NCBI GenBank assembly: GCA_038380435.1
Contig: JAWZYU010000011.1
Coordinates: 88,450,501 to 88,514,500 of the forward strand
DNA: 64,000 bases
Direction of reading: 5' to 3'
Source of the DNA: Ryuthela nishihirai
Taxonomy: Eukaryota > Arthropoda > Arachnida > Araneae > Heptathelidae
Part shown: in pieces, positions 43,661 through 54,150 of the stretch
Layout of the letters: each line of letters begins with the position of its first letter
Numbering within the stretch: the first letter of the stretch is position 1
Made by a program: the position numbers and the translations under genes
The notes under the pieces: model-generated
Database searches by the model: none
Told to the model about the DNA's origin: nothing
What the model saw: only the letters and a program-made list of their open reading frames with translations

Positions 43661-44505
43661 GCTGGAAATTAGCTAAACTCAGTGGTAATGAGGACCTCTT
43701 CACAAGGAATTCGGATCCAATCCGGGTCCAAAGTGTCTGAGTGATCGTCATTCCTTTGTTCAGAGATGGAGTTAGTTGAAGGATTGGCTACTCTTATCGA
43801 ACCTATCAATGACTGCCCTCTTAAATACTTCATAGCCTTACTATATGCTTAGTTTCTGTGAAGCATTTAGACATTCAGCTGCCACACCTCTGAGCTTCAA
43901 GCAGGCGATGACCGCCATGTCATTCGGTTGCGATTTTGAGAAAGAGGCGATGCTCTCTAACTGTTCGAAAAAGGTGGTCATACAGCAGTCGTTGCCTTTA
44001 CTTTGGCAAGCCATTGCCGTCTTCTCTAGGTTAATGAAGTTTGCAAAACCCGCTAACAGAGATTCCCACTAGGTTCAGTTAGCAGGTGGGGGTATCTAAA
44101 TCTTTTGTTTTCTTCCACCTTTTGCCCCACAAATCCCCTACTGCTATACTGTTGGTTTTTGTCTCTCTTTTTAATTGCACTTTCAAAAGTGCAGGCAAGC
44201 AGGCTGCACACAGAAATATAGTTTACATAAACACACGAATCAGCTATAATATAAGGTTCCCTAATCGACCGCTTACTAACTTCACATCGAACGCAATTAC
44301 TCCTTGGATTTACTCTAGTTCCTTACTCCCACTTTAGATGGTGGTTTCATCTCAAGCGACAGGGAAATACAGTACATGAAATGCATAAAATATTAAAATA
44401 ACTTTCTTTTCGCAAATGATCCAGAAAATCTTCTCTAAGAAACATAGATATGCACGCCTCATGTCAATAAAGCTCATTTATTTTAAGAGTTATTCAATAT
44501 CTTTA
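43661..44505. other. Spacer, possibly Gypsy gag-protease debris
   Basis: By position this could be the upstream part of the same minus-strand Gypsy remnant, but I recognise no protease or CCHC motif. The plus-strand open frames 43845-44072 and 44086-44337 look spurious. Confidence 0.3.
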
Positions 44506-45762
44506 CATCATCATCATCATCCTCAAGCAGCTATGGGCTACGGAGGTCCGATCAGACCGTGCAATTTAGTTCTCCAAGCATATTTGTCTTGAGCTACATC
44601 TGCTGCATCTGGACAACGCACACCAATTCGAACAAAGTACTGTTTGATATTGTATCCCCATCGCATTCTTGGTCACCCCCTCTCTCTGAGGCCTTTGGGC
44701 ACACTGTTCATAACCCTATTCGCCAATCTATAATTATGCATGTGGGCAACATGGCCATACCAACGGAGTCTCTCTCTGCACAATATGATGCTTAAAGGAG
44801 GTTGCGACTCCTTTGCCTAAACTCATCATCAGTTATAAAGTTGAACCACCTAATGCCTAAGATACTGCGTAAATATCTAGAATCAAAAACATCTAGTTTC
44901 CTGTTACCTCGTTTACACAGCGTCCACGTTTCACTATCATAACTAACCCTAGAAAGAACCAAACAATTATATAGTTTGATTTTAGTCTTTAGATGTATAC
45001 GCCTATTTCTCAACACTCTCCATTGATTCTTAAAAGTCTCGGCAGTAATCCCTATTCGTCTGTTAATCTTATGCCGCACATCACCATTATCTGTTACATA
45101 GTTCCCAAAATAATTAAACTGGATACCTGCTCAAGACTGCAACCATTCAGATTAACTGAATCACAGCCTGCCTGCCTGCCTGACCAATTTTCGTCACTTT
45201 AGTTTTCTCTCTGTTTATAACCAAACCTAATCTACTACCAGATTAATCAACAGCTTGAATGAAAGAGTTCATCTTATCAACATCATTTGCCAAAAGGGCT
45301 AAATCATCAGCATAATATAAATCAGAAATTTTCGTATCTCCAGACTATTTAATCCAAAAATCTTTTCATTGCAGTGAATTTCCCATAACATAATCAATAA
45401 ACAAATTAAATGGAAAAGGAGACAAAATGCACCCTTGTCGAACGTCAGAAATAATGCTAAACCAATTTCTACAAGCCTTACCAACTCTCACACAAGACTC
45501 AGTGTTATTAGAGACAGCTTTCATTATGTTAACTAACTTGTCCGGTATGCCATACGATCTCACAATGAAACACAAATTATGACGATCAACAGAGTCGAAA
45601 GCCTTTTTGAAATCAACAAAACTAGCAACCAAAAGTTTCTGAAACTCTAAACATTTCTCAAGAATCTGCTCAAGTGAAAATATCTGATTCACACATGGAC
45701 TTCTACAATCACACACAATCTGGACTTCTACAATCACACACAATCTGGACTTCTACAATCAT
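44506..45762 (-). mobile_element. RTE-like LINE, 5'-truncated minus-strand copy
   Basis: The (ATG)n tail is at 44506-44521 as catcatcatcat on the plus strand. It is followed by the complement of AGCTGCTTGAGG and the C-terminal coding end. One frame (44792-45079) covers the post-RT region (RINRRIGITAETFKNQW-type block). Another (45366-45743) carries FVDFKKAFDSVDRHN (motif A) and DVRQGCILSPF (motif B). The YADD region lies between them, near 45297-45310, out of frame. At the 5' end a 25-base unit (acacacaatctggacttctac plus aatc) is repeated about three times at 45690-45762. Confidence 0.87.
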
Positions 45763-46134
45763 GTAAATAGCACATTTCAGTGCCTAAACCATTATTAAAC
45801 ATGAGTGAATAAACCTAATCGACCAAAAAAAGTGTTATTATTTTTTATAAATTAATAATGATGCAGTGAAATCGTTTCTTGACTATTCACTTCCTTCTCT
45901 ACAGTTATTTTTAGAATTTGTCTTATTGCATTGTATATATTCTTTTCATCATGTAAAGTTGAGTGTCAATGTTGCCGAAATTATGTTCTTTAATTATCTC
46001 ATGTGTATCAGTATATCATCACCTACATCATCATGTATATCTCACCTATACGATTAGATGAACTTGATCATTTGATAGATGGTCTTGGGTGAGAATAGTA
46101 ATACTAAAACATAATGTATGCTACATTATTGAAA
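45763..46134. other. AT-rich spacer, nothing recognised
   Basis: No coding or repeat similarity was recognised. Confidence 0.45.
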
Positions 46135-46404
46135 TCATGGCTATATCCAGGAGAGGGAGGCAAAGGAGACATGTCCGTTCTTTCAGAATGCCAGTAAGGA
46201 TAACAGAGGAAATAAAATTATCAAATATATATATTTTAATGTAATTTTTAAGCAATATTTTAACGATCTGTGAAACGAGGGAAATATTTACTCTGGTGAA
46301 AATCCAGTCTGTCCCCCTCCCCCCGTTTTTACATTTTTCTATTTGGATTGCGTTTCTTGCCCCCCCCCCCATCTCGATTTTTTTCTAGATTCGGGCCTGA
46401 TTGT
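46135..46404 (+). mobile_element. Short non-autonomous element, family M copy C
   Basis: Starts near ctatatccaggagaggg and ends ttctagattcgggcctg. Shares the gccagtaaggataa-like block, the aatccagtctg-tccccctccccc tract and the right end with the copies at 17916 and 48020. A poly-C run of about 12 bases lies near 46360. Confidence 0.55.
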
Positions 46405-46904
46405 AATAAATTAATGAATTGAAAACCTTGTAAAAGGCATACTTTAAATATAACATTAAATTAGCTACTATCAGCTAGTGAATGAGTTCAATTTTATATG
46501 TGCTAGCAAAATAGATCAACGACATATGAGTTGCCTATTTCGTTAGTGATAAATACTTGAATTTTCATATTGTTCATGTTTAAATAGTTAGCATTTTATT
46601 TCGAAATAGTTAGTCGTTATACTTTTCAAATTAATGGCTTTAAATAAATATATATATATATTAAACTAAAGCAATTCACACATATTACAAAAATAAGTTT
46701 TCATTTACAACCTTTGACAATTTTAACGGAGACAGCAATTTTTACCATAGTTTATTGATAAAATTTTTTGGCCGTTCAATTCTGCAAAAACCACCGAGCC
46801 GTCACGTTGTCATCGTGAACTACAGGCTAACTTAGAATTTTAAAAATATTTTATATATTTTAATATGTAATTATAAATATTATATATATATCCCTTCGAG
46901 ACAA
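46405..46904. other. AT-rich spacer, nothing recognised
   Basis: Short TA dinucleotide runs occur near 46650 and 46880. Nothing else was recognised. Confidence 0.45.
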
Positions 46905-47014
46905 TCGATGGAACACCATCGATGGTCTCAACGGGAGGTCACCACCTGTCCCGTAACAGCTATCCAGCGAGTCCCCTTCCCCGCAACCTTCTGAAACTTT
47001 CGGGTCCTTGTAAA
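46905..47014 (+). mobile_element. SINE-A internal fragment
   Basis: Matches the SINE-A body from the gttaaagaacacgctgg block (here degenerate) through caacgggaggtcaccacctg to cttctgaaactttcgggtcc. Both ends of the SINE are missing and divergence is high. Confidence 0.75.
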
Positions 47015-47212
47015 CTCACATAGAAACAAATAAAATTGATAATTTTATGTTCGTTATTTTTATAAACGTATCAAATTAGTCATCATGATAAAAATAATCA
47101 AATAAAAAAAAACATTATCAATTATTACCAAAGTAGAATAATACATATTAAACGTAAGTTGAGAAATATGAGTATCATGTTAACAAATAATGCTAATACA
47201 TGAATAAAAATT

Positions 47213-47643
47213 TTAAAAATGCTTCTTTTCATGTGTATTCAAAGTAGATTTCTTGGTTAAGATGTTTCTACAGTGTTTGCCCATATACGGCGGTTGCAGT
47301 AAGTGGCTTAGCCTATGCCTGGACAGATCGCCCTGTTGTCTGAAAGACTTGCTACAAAGATCACAAGGAAATGGTTCTTCTCCGGTGTGGGTACGAAGAC
47401 GAACTTTAATATCATTCTTCTGTTTGAATCTCTTTCCACACTGGCAACACTTGTGGGGACAATCTCCGGAGTGGGTGAGCATATGGCACTTGACGTTGGT
47501 TACCAAATTGGTAGAGTAAGGACATAATGAACAAGGATAACTCCGGCATTATCCTTCCCCTCGATTAGTCCTCTTGTGTTTGGTGAGGAATTGCAATGAT
47601 GTAAACCAACACTGACAGATGTCACACACATAAACATTTCCCC
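47213..47643 (-). pseudogene. Decayed C2H2 zinc-finger exon
   Basis: The minus strand encodes a row of five C2H2 fingers ending at a stop at 47213. Finger 1 (CDICQCWFTSLQFLTKHKRTN) has lost its last His. Finger 2 (CSLCPYS...HMLTH) is intact. Finger 3 (CCQCGKRF...VRLRTH) has Arg for its first His. Finger 4 (CDLCSKSFRQQGDLSRHRLSH) is intact. Finger 5 has Gly for its first Cys (MGKHC). A TAA lies between fingers 1 and 2. Upstream, a T-rich tract followed by CAACAG at 47644-47649 looks like a splice acceptor, so this may be the last exon of an unprocessed gene copy. C2H2 fingers bind DNA, but this one is probably dead. Confidence 0.75.
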
Positions 47644-48011
47644 CTGTTGCACAAAAAAGAAAGACATTTCTGAATGTAGTATCGATTTAACAATGTGCAT
47701 TTTAATAATTTGTAGTTTCTTCAATATTATAAATAAATATCGAGTTAAGATAAGCTGATTTAAATTTAACATCAAAACAACTCTTGCTTAAAAACGTTTT
47801 GTGATCAAACATGAATCATTATTATAAATTGTCAAAGGAAGCTGTCACATTTACTGGAATAGCTGACGTAAATATTTTGCTTTCAAGAAACTACCAACAT
47901 ATTCAATGAACTATCACAGAAAAGAACTCGCACTGTCATTTCTATGTTACCAGCAATTGCGGCCATTTTTGCAGCATTCAAAGTCAGAAAAGCTAAGGTA
48001 AATATTAAATG
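47644..48011. other. Spacer, possible intron side of the zinc-finger exon
   Basis: No further finger-coding exon was recognised on the minus strand upstream. The stretch is AT-rich. Confidence 0.4.
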
Positions 48012-48223
48012 GTTCTAACCTAACCGGATCGGAAATCGTAGGACCCTTTGAGAATCCTAGTAAGGTAATAGGGGCAAATAATTATTAATCTTGTGCATAT
48101 ATAATGAATTGTTTTAAAATCCTCTAAAACGAAAGGGTAAAAGGTTACAATGCAACGGAAATCCACTCTCTTGCGCCCCCTCATCCGCCCTTATTGTTGT
48201 CTAGATCTGGGTGTGGTTCTAAC
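48012..48223 (+). mobile_element. Short non-autonomous element, family M copy B, with TSD
   Basis: The element 48020-48215 starts CTAACCGGATCGG and ends TCTAGATCTGGGTGTG. GTTCTAAC flanks it on both sides (48012-48019 and 48216-48223). The exact octamer fits hAT-type insertion. The inside shares the ccctttgagaatcctagtaagg block and a right-hand C-rich tract with copies A and C. Confidence 0.72.
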
Positions 48224-49509
48224 AACTATGGAAAATGCATATTTCTCGCAAATTACATCTTATGGAAAAGTTGCCAATTGATATATGCAAAAATAGGCAT
48301 AATTAATTTAACCTGGAATATTAAAATACTAATATAACTGCCATTCACTTTAGTCACTAAATCCAAATTCAACCTACATTTCACATTCAAAATCAAAAGC
48401 AGTTTACTTTTTTCCTGACATTAAAATAACGATGCTCTTAATAATACAATGGTATTCATATTCTGTTCAATAGAAAATCAACCGTTTGTTCAATAGAAAA
48501 TCAACCGTACGAAACGGTGCTGAAATTTGAAAATAAACTTTTTTACTGAAAAATATCCATGAAGGTAATTTAAAAATCTCACACAAAATAAGAGTTGACA
48601 GTTTAATTCCCTTATTACAGTTACTGGACAAAAAAATGGGAACAGTTCCATGTTATCTCAATAGAAAATCCCATTCAGAAATCAATAACTTCTTCAATAT
48701 GATATTTAATGCAAAATATCTCTGAATATTAATTAAAGATCCCAATTAATTTCTATTTTAAACAATATTTGTTCAGTATTTAAAGAGTTAGGAACGATGG
48801 AATATTTAACAAGCAATAAAAATTTAACGCCAAAATTTTATTAAAACATTGCATTGCATCACGCACTTTACTACAGTCAAATACGATCTCTTAACTTGTT
48901 TTAACGGTTTAATTAAATTTGGGGGTCAATTTTTGCATCCTTTTAATATTCCAGCGTTCACAACTCTGAATAACGAACAAAAATTGTTTAAAATCGAGAT
49001 TTAGATTTCATTGAGATCTTTATCTGTAGACATGTTTTTCATTAAGAATCATATTGAAGTGATTATGAAGATCTAAATGTGATTTTCTGTTGACATAGCT
49101 TGGAAATGTTTCCATATCCTGTTGTCCAGTGCCTGGATATAATAGGCGTAATTCTAAACGGACGGACATGCGTTTCTTCTACGCTGCGGTGTGATGCCAT
49201 AGGTAGCAGAAATGTTCGTTCGCCTGTGGTTCAGCGATTACTTGAGCGATCGCTTCCAATTTTTCTGTGATGGTCCTACTTAGTTCTATCTCTGTTGGAG
49301 TTAAATATCGGCTCAGTATCTGCCGTGGGTCGGGAGTGATCCCTCAGAAAGTTTCAGAAATTTGTGCGGGTGCTGTCGTCGTCTACCATATGAATGGAAT
49401 AGTACGTTATCGATGGAGAGTTATGAATGGAGTATAATACGATGTTGATTGGAAACGTTATGAATAGAATTATATTACGCACTGGGTTTAACTAGTATTT
49501 TTTATTGAA
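48224..49509. other. AT-rich spacer, minor direct repeats
   Basis: A 22-base phrase (gttcaatagaaaatcaaccg) occurs twice in tandem at about 48465-48508. No genes or mobile elements were recognised. Confidence 0.45.
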
Positions 49510-49725
49510 GGTCTATAAATGGTAGCTAGATAGTCATTGGAAGGAGAGCTATGCACCAATCCCCTGTGACGATGCATAGAACCGGCCAGGCCTAGCACCT
49601 AATGTCGAGCCCACCTTCTCGTGGTGCAGACCGTTTGTACCTTTCAAAAGAGATAATCTCTTGTGGAAGTGAACGGAATTGGAGGGCTGCCAGATCAGTG
49701 AGGCCTACTGATCTGGACAACTATG
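49510..49725 (+). mobile_element. RTE-like LINE, 5' leader fragment only
   Basis: Starts at the same base as the full copy (ggtctataaatggtagct) and follows its leader for about 215 bases to ctggacaactatg. It then switches to unrelated sequence and two units of the 29-bp minisatellite. Its left end supports the placement of the LINE 5' terminus. Confidence 0.85.
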
Positions 49726-49747
49726 ACAATTTCAACTATGACAACTT

Positions 49748-49806
49748 GACAATTCGCTCATCGCTGTCTATTCTGTCAGCATTCGCACATCACTCTCTAT
49801 TCTGTA
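49748..49806 (+). repeat. Two units of the 29-bp minisatellite
   Basis: Two units of the tctattctgtca...cattcgcacatc type, the same as the large array at 52319-52712, sit directly after the LINE leader fragment. Confidence 0.75.
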
Positions 49807-50319
49807 AAATAAGCCTTACTAAATATTTCATAAAATTTAGCAAGATGTAATTTTAAAAAATATCCTGAATACATTTTTCTATTTTAAATAAAGTTATCCG
49901 CAATTATGGAAAGATACTCCATTTTATTACATTGTAACTCCTACATCTCCCTACGAGAACTTCGTAATATATACGACTGAAAGTTCCGCACATTTAATAC
50001 CTGTTTCCTACCCACTCAAATAATATTTTGAACTTAAATTCTGCTTTGTCAAAAAAAGTCGCTCCTTTCCTATAAAATAAATTACGTTTTTCATTTGTGG
50101 CATTATAAGTTAATATATTTTTAAATTGAATATCCTCATTGAATTTTCAAATAATTCTTTTCTTTCCTGTCTAAAGTAATTTTTTATTCGTGGAAGCCAT
50201 AAATAATAATGTTATATGTGTTCACGTTGCTGCAGATCCAATGTGCGTTAAAATGAATTTCTTACCCGCAGTATTATCAGCTATCTGCATCATCAGTAAT
50301 CATTTATCTGCCAAGTGCA
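49807..50319. other. AT-rich spacer, nothing recognised
   Basis: No coding or repeat similarity was recognised. Confidence 0.45.
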
Positions 50320-50756
50320 TTTGAGTGTGGATATCGGCTGATAAATCCATGATATATCCGTTAGCATCAGGTGCGGGCTTTAACTATAATATATACTTAA
50401 AGGAGTGAAAAATAATCTACTAAAGTTGAAAATAATTGTTGTTTGATTACAATTGGCCGTGTTTCGAATTTAAATATTTTTAGTTCTTGCAGAAGGCAGA
50501 AACAACAGCTGGACTTTTTGGTTCTGAAGGTGAAGGAGTGTTGAGTTAAATCAGATAATAAATTATTCAGCATTTACGTCTAATTATTTAACTGGAAGCT
50601 AAGAGTGTATAAGTCAAAACTCTAAAATGTAAAATTAATCAGACACAATTTCAAGTTGTGTCAGTGACTCACAACGATAATTTCTAAACATTTGTTTTTT
50701 AATGTAATATATACCCTGAAAATTACTTCAAATTAATATAGTTATATTAATACTTC
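50320..50756. repeat. Repeat R copy 2, possible Gypsy LTR or 3' region
   Basis: Homologous to 42700-43160 with shared blocks gatatcggctga, ctactaaagttgaaaat, gcagaaggcagaaacaa and tctaattatttaactgg. It lies to the left of the minus-strand Gypsy fragment at 50975-52310, which is its downstream side. Confidence 0.5.
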
Positions 50757-50803
50757 AATTCAATAGTCGCATTCCTATTAACACGGGAATGCGACTATTG
50801 AAT
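50757..50803. repeat. Palindrome, 19-bp perfect arms
   Basis: AATTCAATAGTCGCATTCC at 50757-50775 pairs perfectly with 50785-50803 around a 9-base loop. It sits at the right border of repeat R. Confidence 0.75.
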
Positions 50804-51025
50804 TCATTGTCAGGTGTTTCAGAGTACAGGCGACTGGGCCTGACCTTCAAGTTGTTCTGGCTCTACCAGCAAGTGAGTTCTGAGTATTTGAAGCTTCCTG
50901 AGTGGACCAACATGGTTAATCTATATCTTTTCAGGGTTCATGATCAATAATAACTTGTAATTTACCTCGGTGACTTGTTAAAGAACTCTTCATGGTCTCG
51001 AAGAACACTCTGTGAAGCTCCAGGC

Positions 51026-51113
51026 ATATGCCACAGGTTGACAAAAACCTCTGAATGTTTCTTGTTCCAGTTGGTCAATAATAGCTATGCCAGATACATT
51101 GGTAGACATGAAA
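51026..51113. repeat. 88-bp segment duplicated at 52757-52843
   Basis: The block from atatgccacaggttgaca to ggtagacatgaaa recurs at 52757-52843 with a few differences. Here it is part of the Gypsy-derived sequence. The second copy lies beyond the minisatellite, so a local duplication has occurred. Confidence 0.8.
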
Positions 51114-51730
51114 ACGTCTTTCCAAAGTCGAGGTATAAAAGGATGTACTCAGTTATAAGTTTGCATTTGAGCTCTTGAATAGCGTTGGGAGTCCATGTGA
51201 GTTTAGTGTCCTTCTTGATCAGGGTACCAGAGGGACAGTCAGATCGGCATGGCGATCTATGAACCGCCAATAATATCCAGTCAATCTCAGGAAGGCTCTG
51301 ACGTTCTGTACGGATCGGAAGCTGGGATATTTCTCGATGGCCTCCAAGTTTCCGGGATCGCATTGCACTTCCCCTGATCCAGATAGTACAGTGATTATTT
51401 AAGAAACTAACATTTTGATGGCTTCAACTTAAGATTTGTTACTTAGGTTTCGATTTAAGGTTAACTCGTAGACAATCGAAAGCGTTTTGCAGCCTCTCGG
51501 TGGGCTGGGGGAAGTCTGGGAGGCGACCATAATGTCGTCCAAAAAACACCAATACTTGCTCCTGAAACATGCCCATGAGTGCATTATGTAATAAGTGCTG
51601 AAAAATGGTGAGACTATTGCGTAAGCCAAATGGAAGATGTTGAATTAAAATTGCCAAGCAGCTTTGGACGCGGTCAATATCTGGGAGGGTGACCATCTGG
51701 GAACACTGCGTGCAGTTGGCAAAAAATCTG

Positions 51731-51838
51731 CTGATGACCCTCCATCCTCACAGATCCTTTTACTGTGGCTTATTAAGCTGATATGTTCCTGTGAGACCTC
51801 TGCGGAAAGCAGCTGCTTGAGGAGGTTTTTTTAATTCC
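51731..51838 (+). mobile_element. SINE-B 3' fragment inside the Gypsy RT
   Basis: Runs from gaccctccatcctcacagat to GCAGCTGCTTGAGGAGG and a T-rich tail, opposite in orientation to the Gypsy fragment that it interrupts. The tRNA head is missing. Confidence 0.85.
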
Positions 51839-52318
51839 TACTGATGGAGGCCGATATCTCGATATCGTGAAGGTGCAGAGGGACTTGCCAAAAACCTGTC
51901 ACCATGTATGGGGAAATAAAAAACTTGGCATGCACCAGCTGGTCGATAATTTTGTTTTTCAGAGGTAGAGGCTTGGTTTTTGCATTGATGGTTGTTGAAT
52001 TAATGGCTTTTGCATTTGGATTAAGCGCCCTGTAATCAACAGAAACCTGTATGTCGAATCCTTCTTCTTCAACAGCAAAATGGGTGAAGCAAAGGGAGAA
52101 ATGCTCTCATGTATGACACCATTATCGAGTAATTCTTCTATCTGTCAGTCTAAATTCTCCCTGCAATGCGAAAGGCCCCATAATTCTCACTCGTTTCGTA
52201 ACCGTAAGATGTATTTCATGTAAATCCGCTATTGTTCCTGTTAACTCGCTCACTTTTCTATCCAAAAAAATCTTTATTTCACATCAATAACTTTGCTAGC
52301 TTTTCTCGCTCTGTGTTT

Positions 52319-52712
52319 TCATTCGCACACCACTATCTATTCTCTCACCATCGCAAACCACTGTCTATTCTGTCACCATTCGCACATCACCGTCTATTCT
52401 GTCACCATTCTCACATCATCGTCTATTCTGTCACCATTCTCACATCATCGTCTATTCTGTCACCATTCTCACATCATCGTCTATTCTGTCACCATCCTCG
52501 CATCACCATCTATTCTGTCGCCATTCTCACATCACTGTCTATTCTGTCACCATTCTCACATCATCGTCTATTCTGTCACCATCCTCGCATCACCATCTAT
52601 TCTGTCGCCATTCTCACATCACTGTCTATTCTGTCACCATTATCACATCACTGTCTATTCTGTCGCCATTCTCACATCATTGTCTATTTTGTCACCGTCG
52701 CATATCGCTGTA
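52319..52712 (+). repeat. 29-bp minisatellite, about 13 copies
   Basis: The unit, approximately cacatcatcgtctattctg plus tcaccattct, repeats with an exact 29-base period over most of the array (for example cgtctattct at 52391 and 52420). The unit contains no stop in two plus frames, so overlapping open frames of 163 and 178 codons cross it. These are a by-product of the repeat, which yields a 29-residue His/Ser/Ile-rich period. Confidence 0.93.
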
Positions 52713-52756
52713 ACAGCATTTAGACGCTCGCCTTGCACGGCAATTTCCCGTATTCC

Positions 52757-52843
52757 CATATGCCACAGGTTGACAAAAACCTCTGAATGTTTCTTGTTCC
52801 AGTTGGTCAATGATAGCTATGCCAGATAATTGGTAGACATGAA
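52757..52843. repeat. Second copy of the 88-bp Gypsy-derived segment
   Basis: Matches 51026-51113, from atatgccacaggttgaca to ggtagacatgaaa, with several substitutions and one lost base pair group (cagataattgg here versus cagatacattgg). Confidence 0.8.
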
Positions 52844-52875
52844 ACCTAGCAAACCAACCTGACGATGAACAAAAC

Positions 52876-53480
52876 TAACCTTCCAAGTCTAAGGCTTTGT
52901 GGAATAATTTTGCCTTCTCATCACAATAGCACCTTCTGATCGCTTTTGATGAAACCATTGTAGCAATGTTGCATCCAAGTTCTCGTATGTTGATTTTTTA
53001 ATACATTTTCGTTTTGAGAGACCCTCTTCACTACTGCAATTTCTAGTAAATTCCACAAGTTTCTCTTTGTTTTTTTAATGTCTCTAATTTTCTGAACAAA
53101 AATTATATAATCACTCGCTAATTTCTTTGCTGATTCTCTTTTTTCGAACCTTTCAATTAATTCTAGCTTTTGTTTTAAGTTCAGAGGCAATTTCTTCCGC
53201 TTTTCTGCCATGACTTACTGTTGTCGCCACAAATCGCGTTATGAAAAGGATCTCTTTCTATGACACGGGTCAAATTGAGGCAGAGATTCTGATACTACAG
53301 ACTACAGTATAATAAAACTGCACTCAGCAAAGATAAGTTGGTCACGGGGAGTTGATGATGATGCGCAACGTCCGCAGTCAAATTGAACGTTCGGTTCACA
53401 CGTATTAAAAATACTGCAGCGCCAAAAAAGAAAAGCAGGGCATGGATAATCTGCGCACGGATAATCGAGAGTTTGCTGTA
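52876..53480 (-). mobile_element. Pogo/Tigger-type transposon, 5' part only
   Basis: The 5' terminus at 53478 reads, on the minus strand, CAGCAAACTCTCGATTATCC, close to the Tigger end CAGTAGACTCTCGATTATCC. It is followed on the plus strand by TA (53479-53480), the pogo target. The transposase N-terminus is in 52921-53211: LPLNLKQKLELIERFEKRES and KKLASDY form the first CENP-B-type helix-turn-helix. Downstream, WFHQKRSEG and, after a frameshift, KAKLFHKALDLEG belong to the second DNA-binding helix-turn-helix. The element ends abruptly at about 52876, so the DDE catalytic domain and 3' end are lost. Confidence 0.88.
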
Positions 53481-53984
53481 CTTAAATATCAGTTAAGTGT
53501 TTGGAGAGTGTTATTTCAGTGCATCAAGTGGGAAATCAGTAATCCACACTCTTCGTTTGCTGCTCAAATAAAGTTACCACAAAATGGCTCTCTGGGACTG
53601 AGCAATCACAACGTCTATCTAAAGAAACGAAAATGATCGAGAATAAGAATATAATGATTGTTTAAGGATATGCTTACTGAGTGTCGTTGGATTGCTGGGA
53701 GGTATGATTTACAGTGTTAAGGGGTCACCTGGGTTAGATGACTGAGAAAGTGAAGGTGTAGATTGTCTCCTACATCAACTGGCACCTGCTAATTCGTGGT
53801 AAAGGGTTGAGGTTCAAGTTTTTCGTTTTTTTTTAAAGAGAACAAGTGTTCACTTCGGGACCATTTATTCTTGTGAGTCAGCAGACTTTCCTGATCACCA
53901 GCCATTAATGGCGAAAGCTCTAGTGGAGATTCGCTTGTCGAGAAGCGAAGGTTACTCCGACTGAAGTATAAATAAAAATAAATA
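53481..53984. other. Spacer, nothing recognised
   Basis: No coding or repeat similarity was recognised. The open frame 53442-53636 overlaps the Tigger terminus and is spurious. Confidence 0.45.
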
Positions 53985-54150
53985 CCCCCTCAAGCAGCTG
54001 CTTGCCACAGAGGTCTGACAGGAGTCTGTCAGTTCATATGCCATAGTAGAAGGTCTGTGAGGATGGCAGGACCTCAGCAGAAAAACAACACACACATCCA
54101 TGCCTTACCCGGGGCTCGAACCCAGGTCCCTTAGATCAGTAACCATAACC
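53985..54150 (-). mobile_element. SINE-B, truncated at the tRNA end
   Basis: The 3' end (complement of GCAGCTGCTTGAGGGGGTATT) is at about 53985 and the element runs to cttagatcagtaacca near 54150, where the rest of the tRNA-like head is missing. The tail is TTTAT-rich. Confidence 0.9.

Larger units (their letters stand above)
50975..52310 (-). mobile_element. Ty3/Gypsy pol fragment (RT), interrupted by SINE-B
   Basis: Read on the minus strand from the right: EVSELTG-type sequence and HEIHLTVTKRV (52200-52310), then IEELLDNGVIHESISPFASP with ILLLKKKDST (about 52010-52145), the start of Gypsy RT. A SINE-B copy interrupts it at about 51731-51838. The RT then continues with LPFGLRNSLTIFQHLL (51439-51696) and the decayed catalytic region VLVFFGRHYG, where YLDD would be expected. 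Downstream come IKKDTKLTWTPNAIQE and LLYLDFGKTF (51085-51363), the RNase H approach. Stops and shifts occur throughout. Protease, integrase and LTRs are not recognised. Confidence 0.83.

Noticed and set aside
43845..44337. Plus-strand open frames as host genes
   Set aside because: They lie opposite probable Gypsy debris and have no recognisable motif or splice context.
52319..52712. CRISPR-like array
   Set aside because: Units are directly adjacent without unique spacers, and the DNA is eukaryotic. It is a minisatellite.
52232..52829. Two overlapping open frames of 163 and 178 codons
   Set aside because: They are produced by the stop-free 29-bp minisatellite. There is no start context, domain or complexity expected of a real protein.
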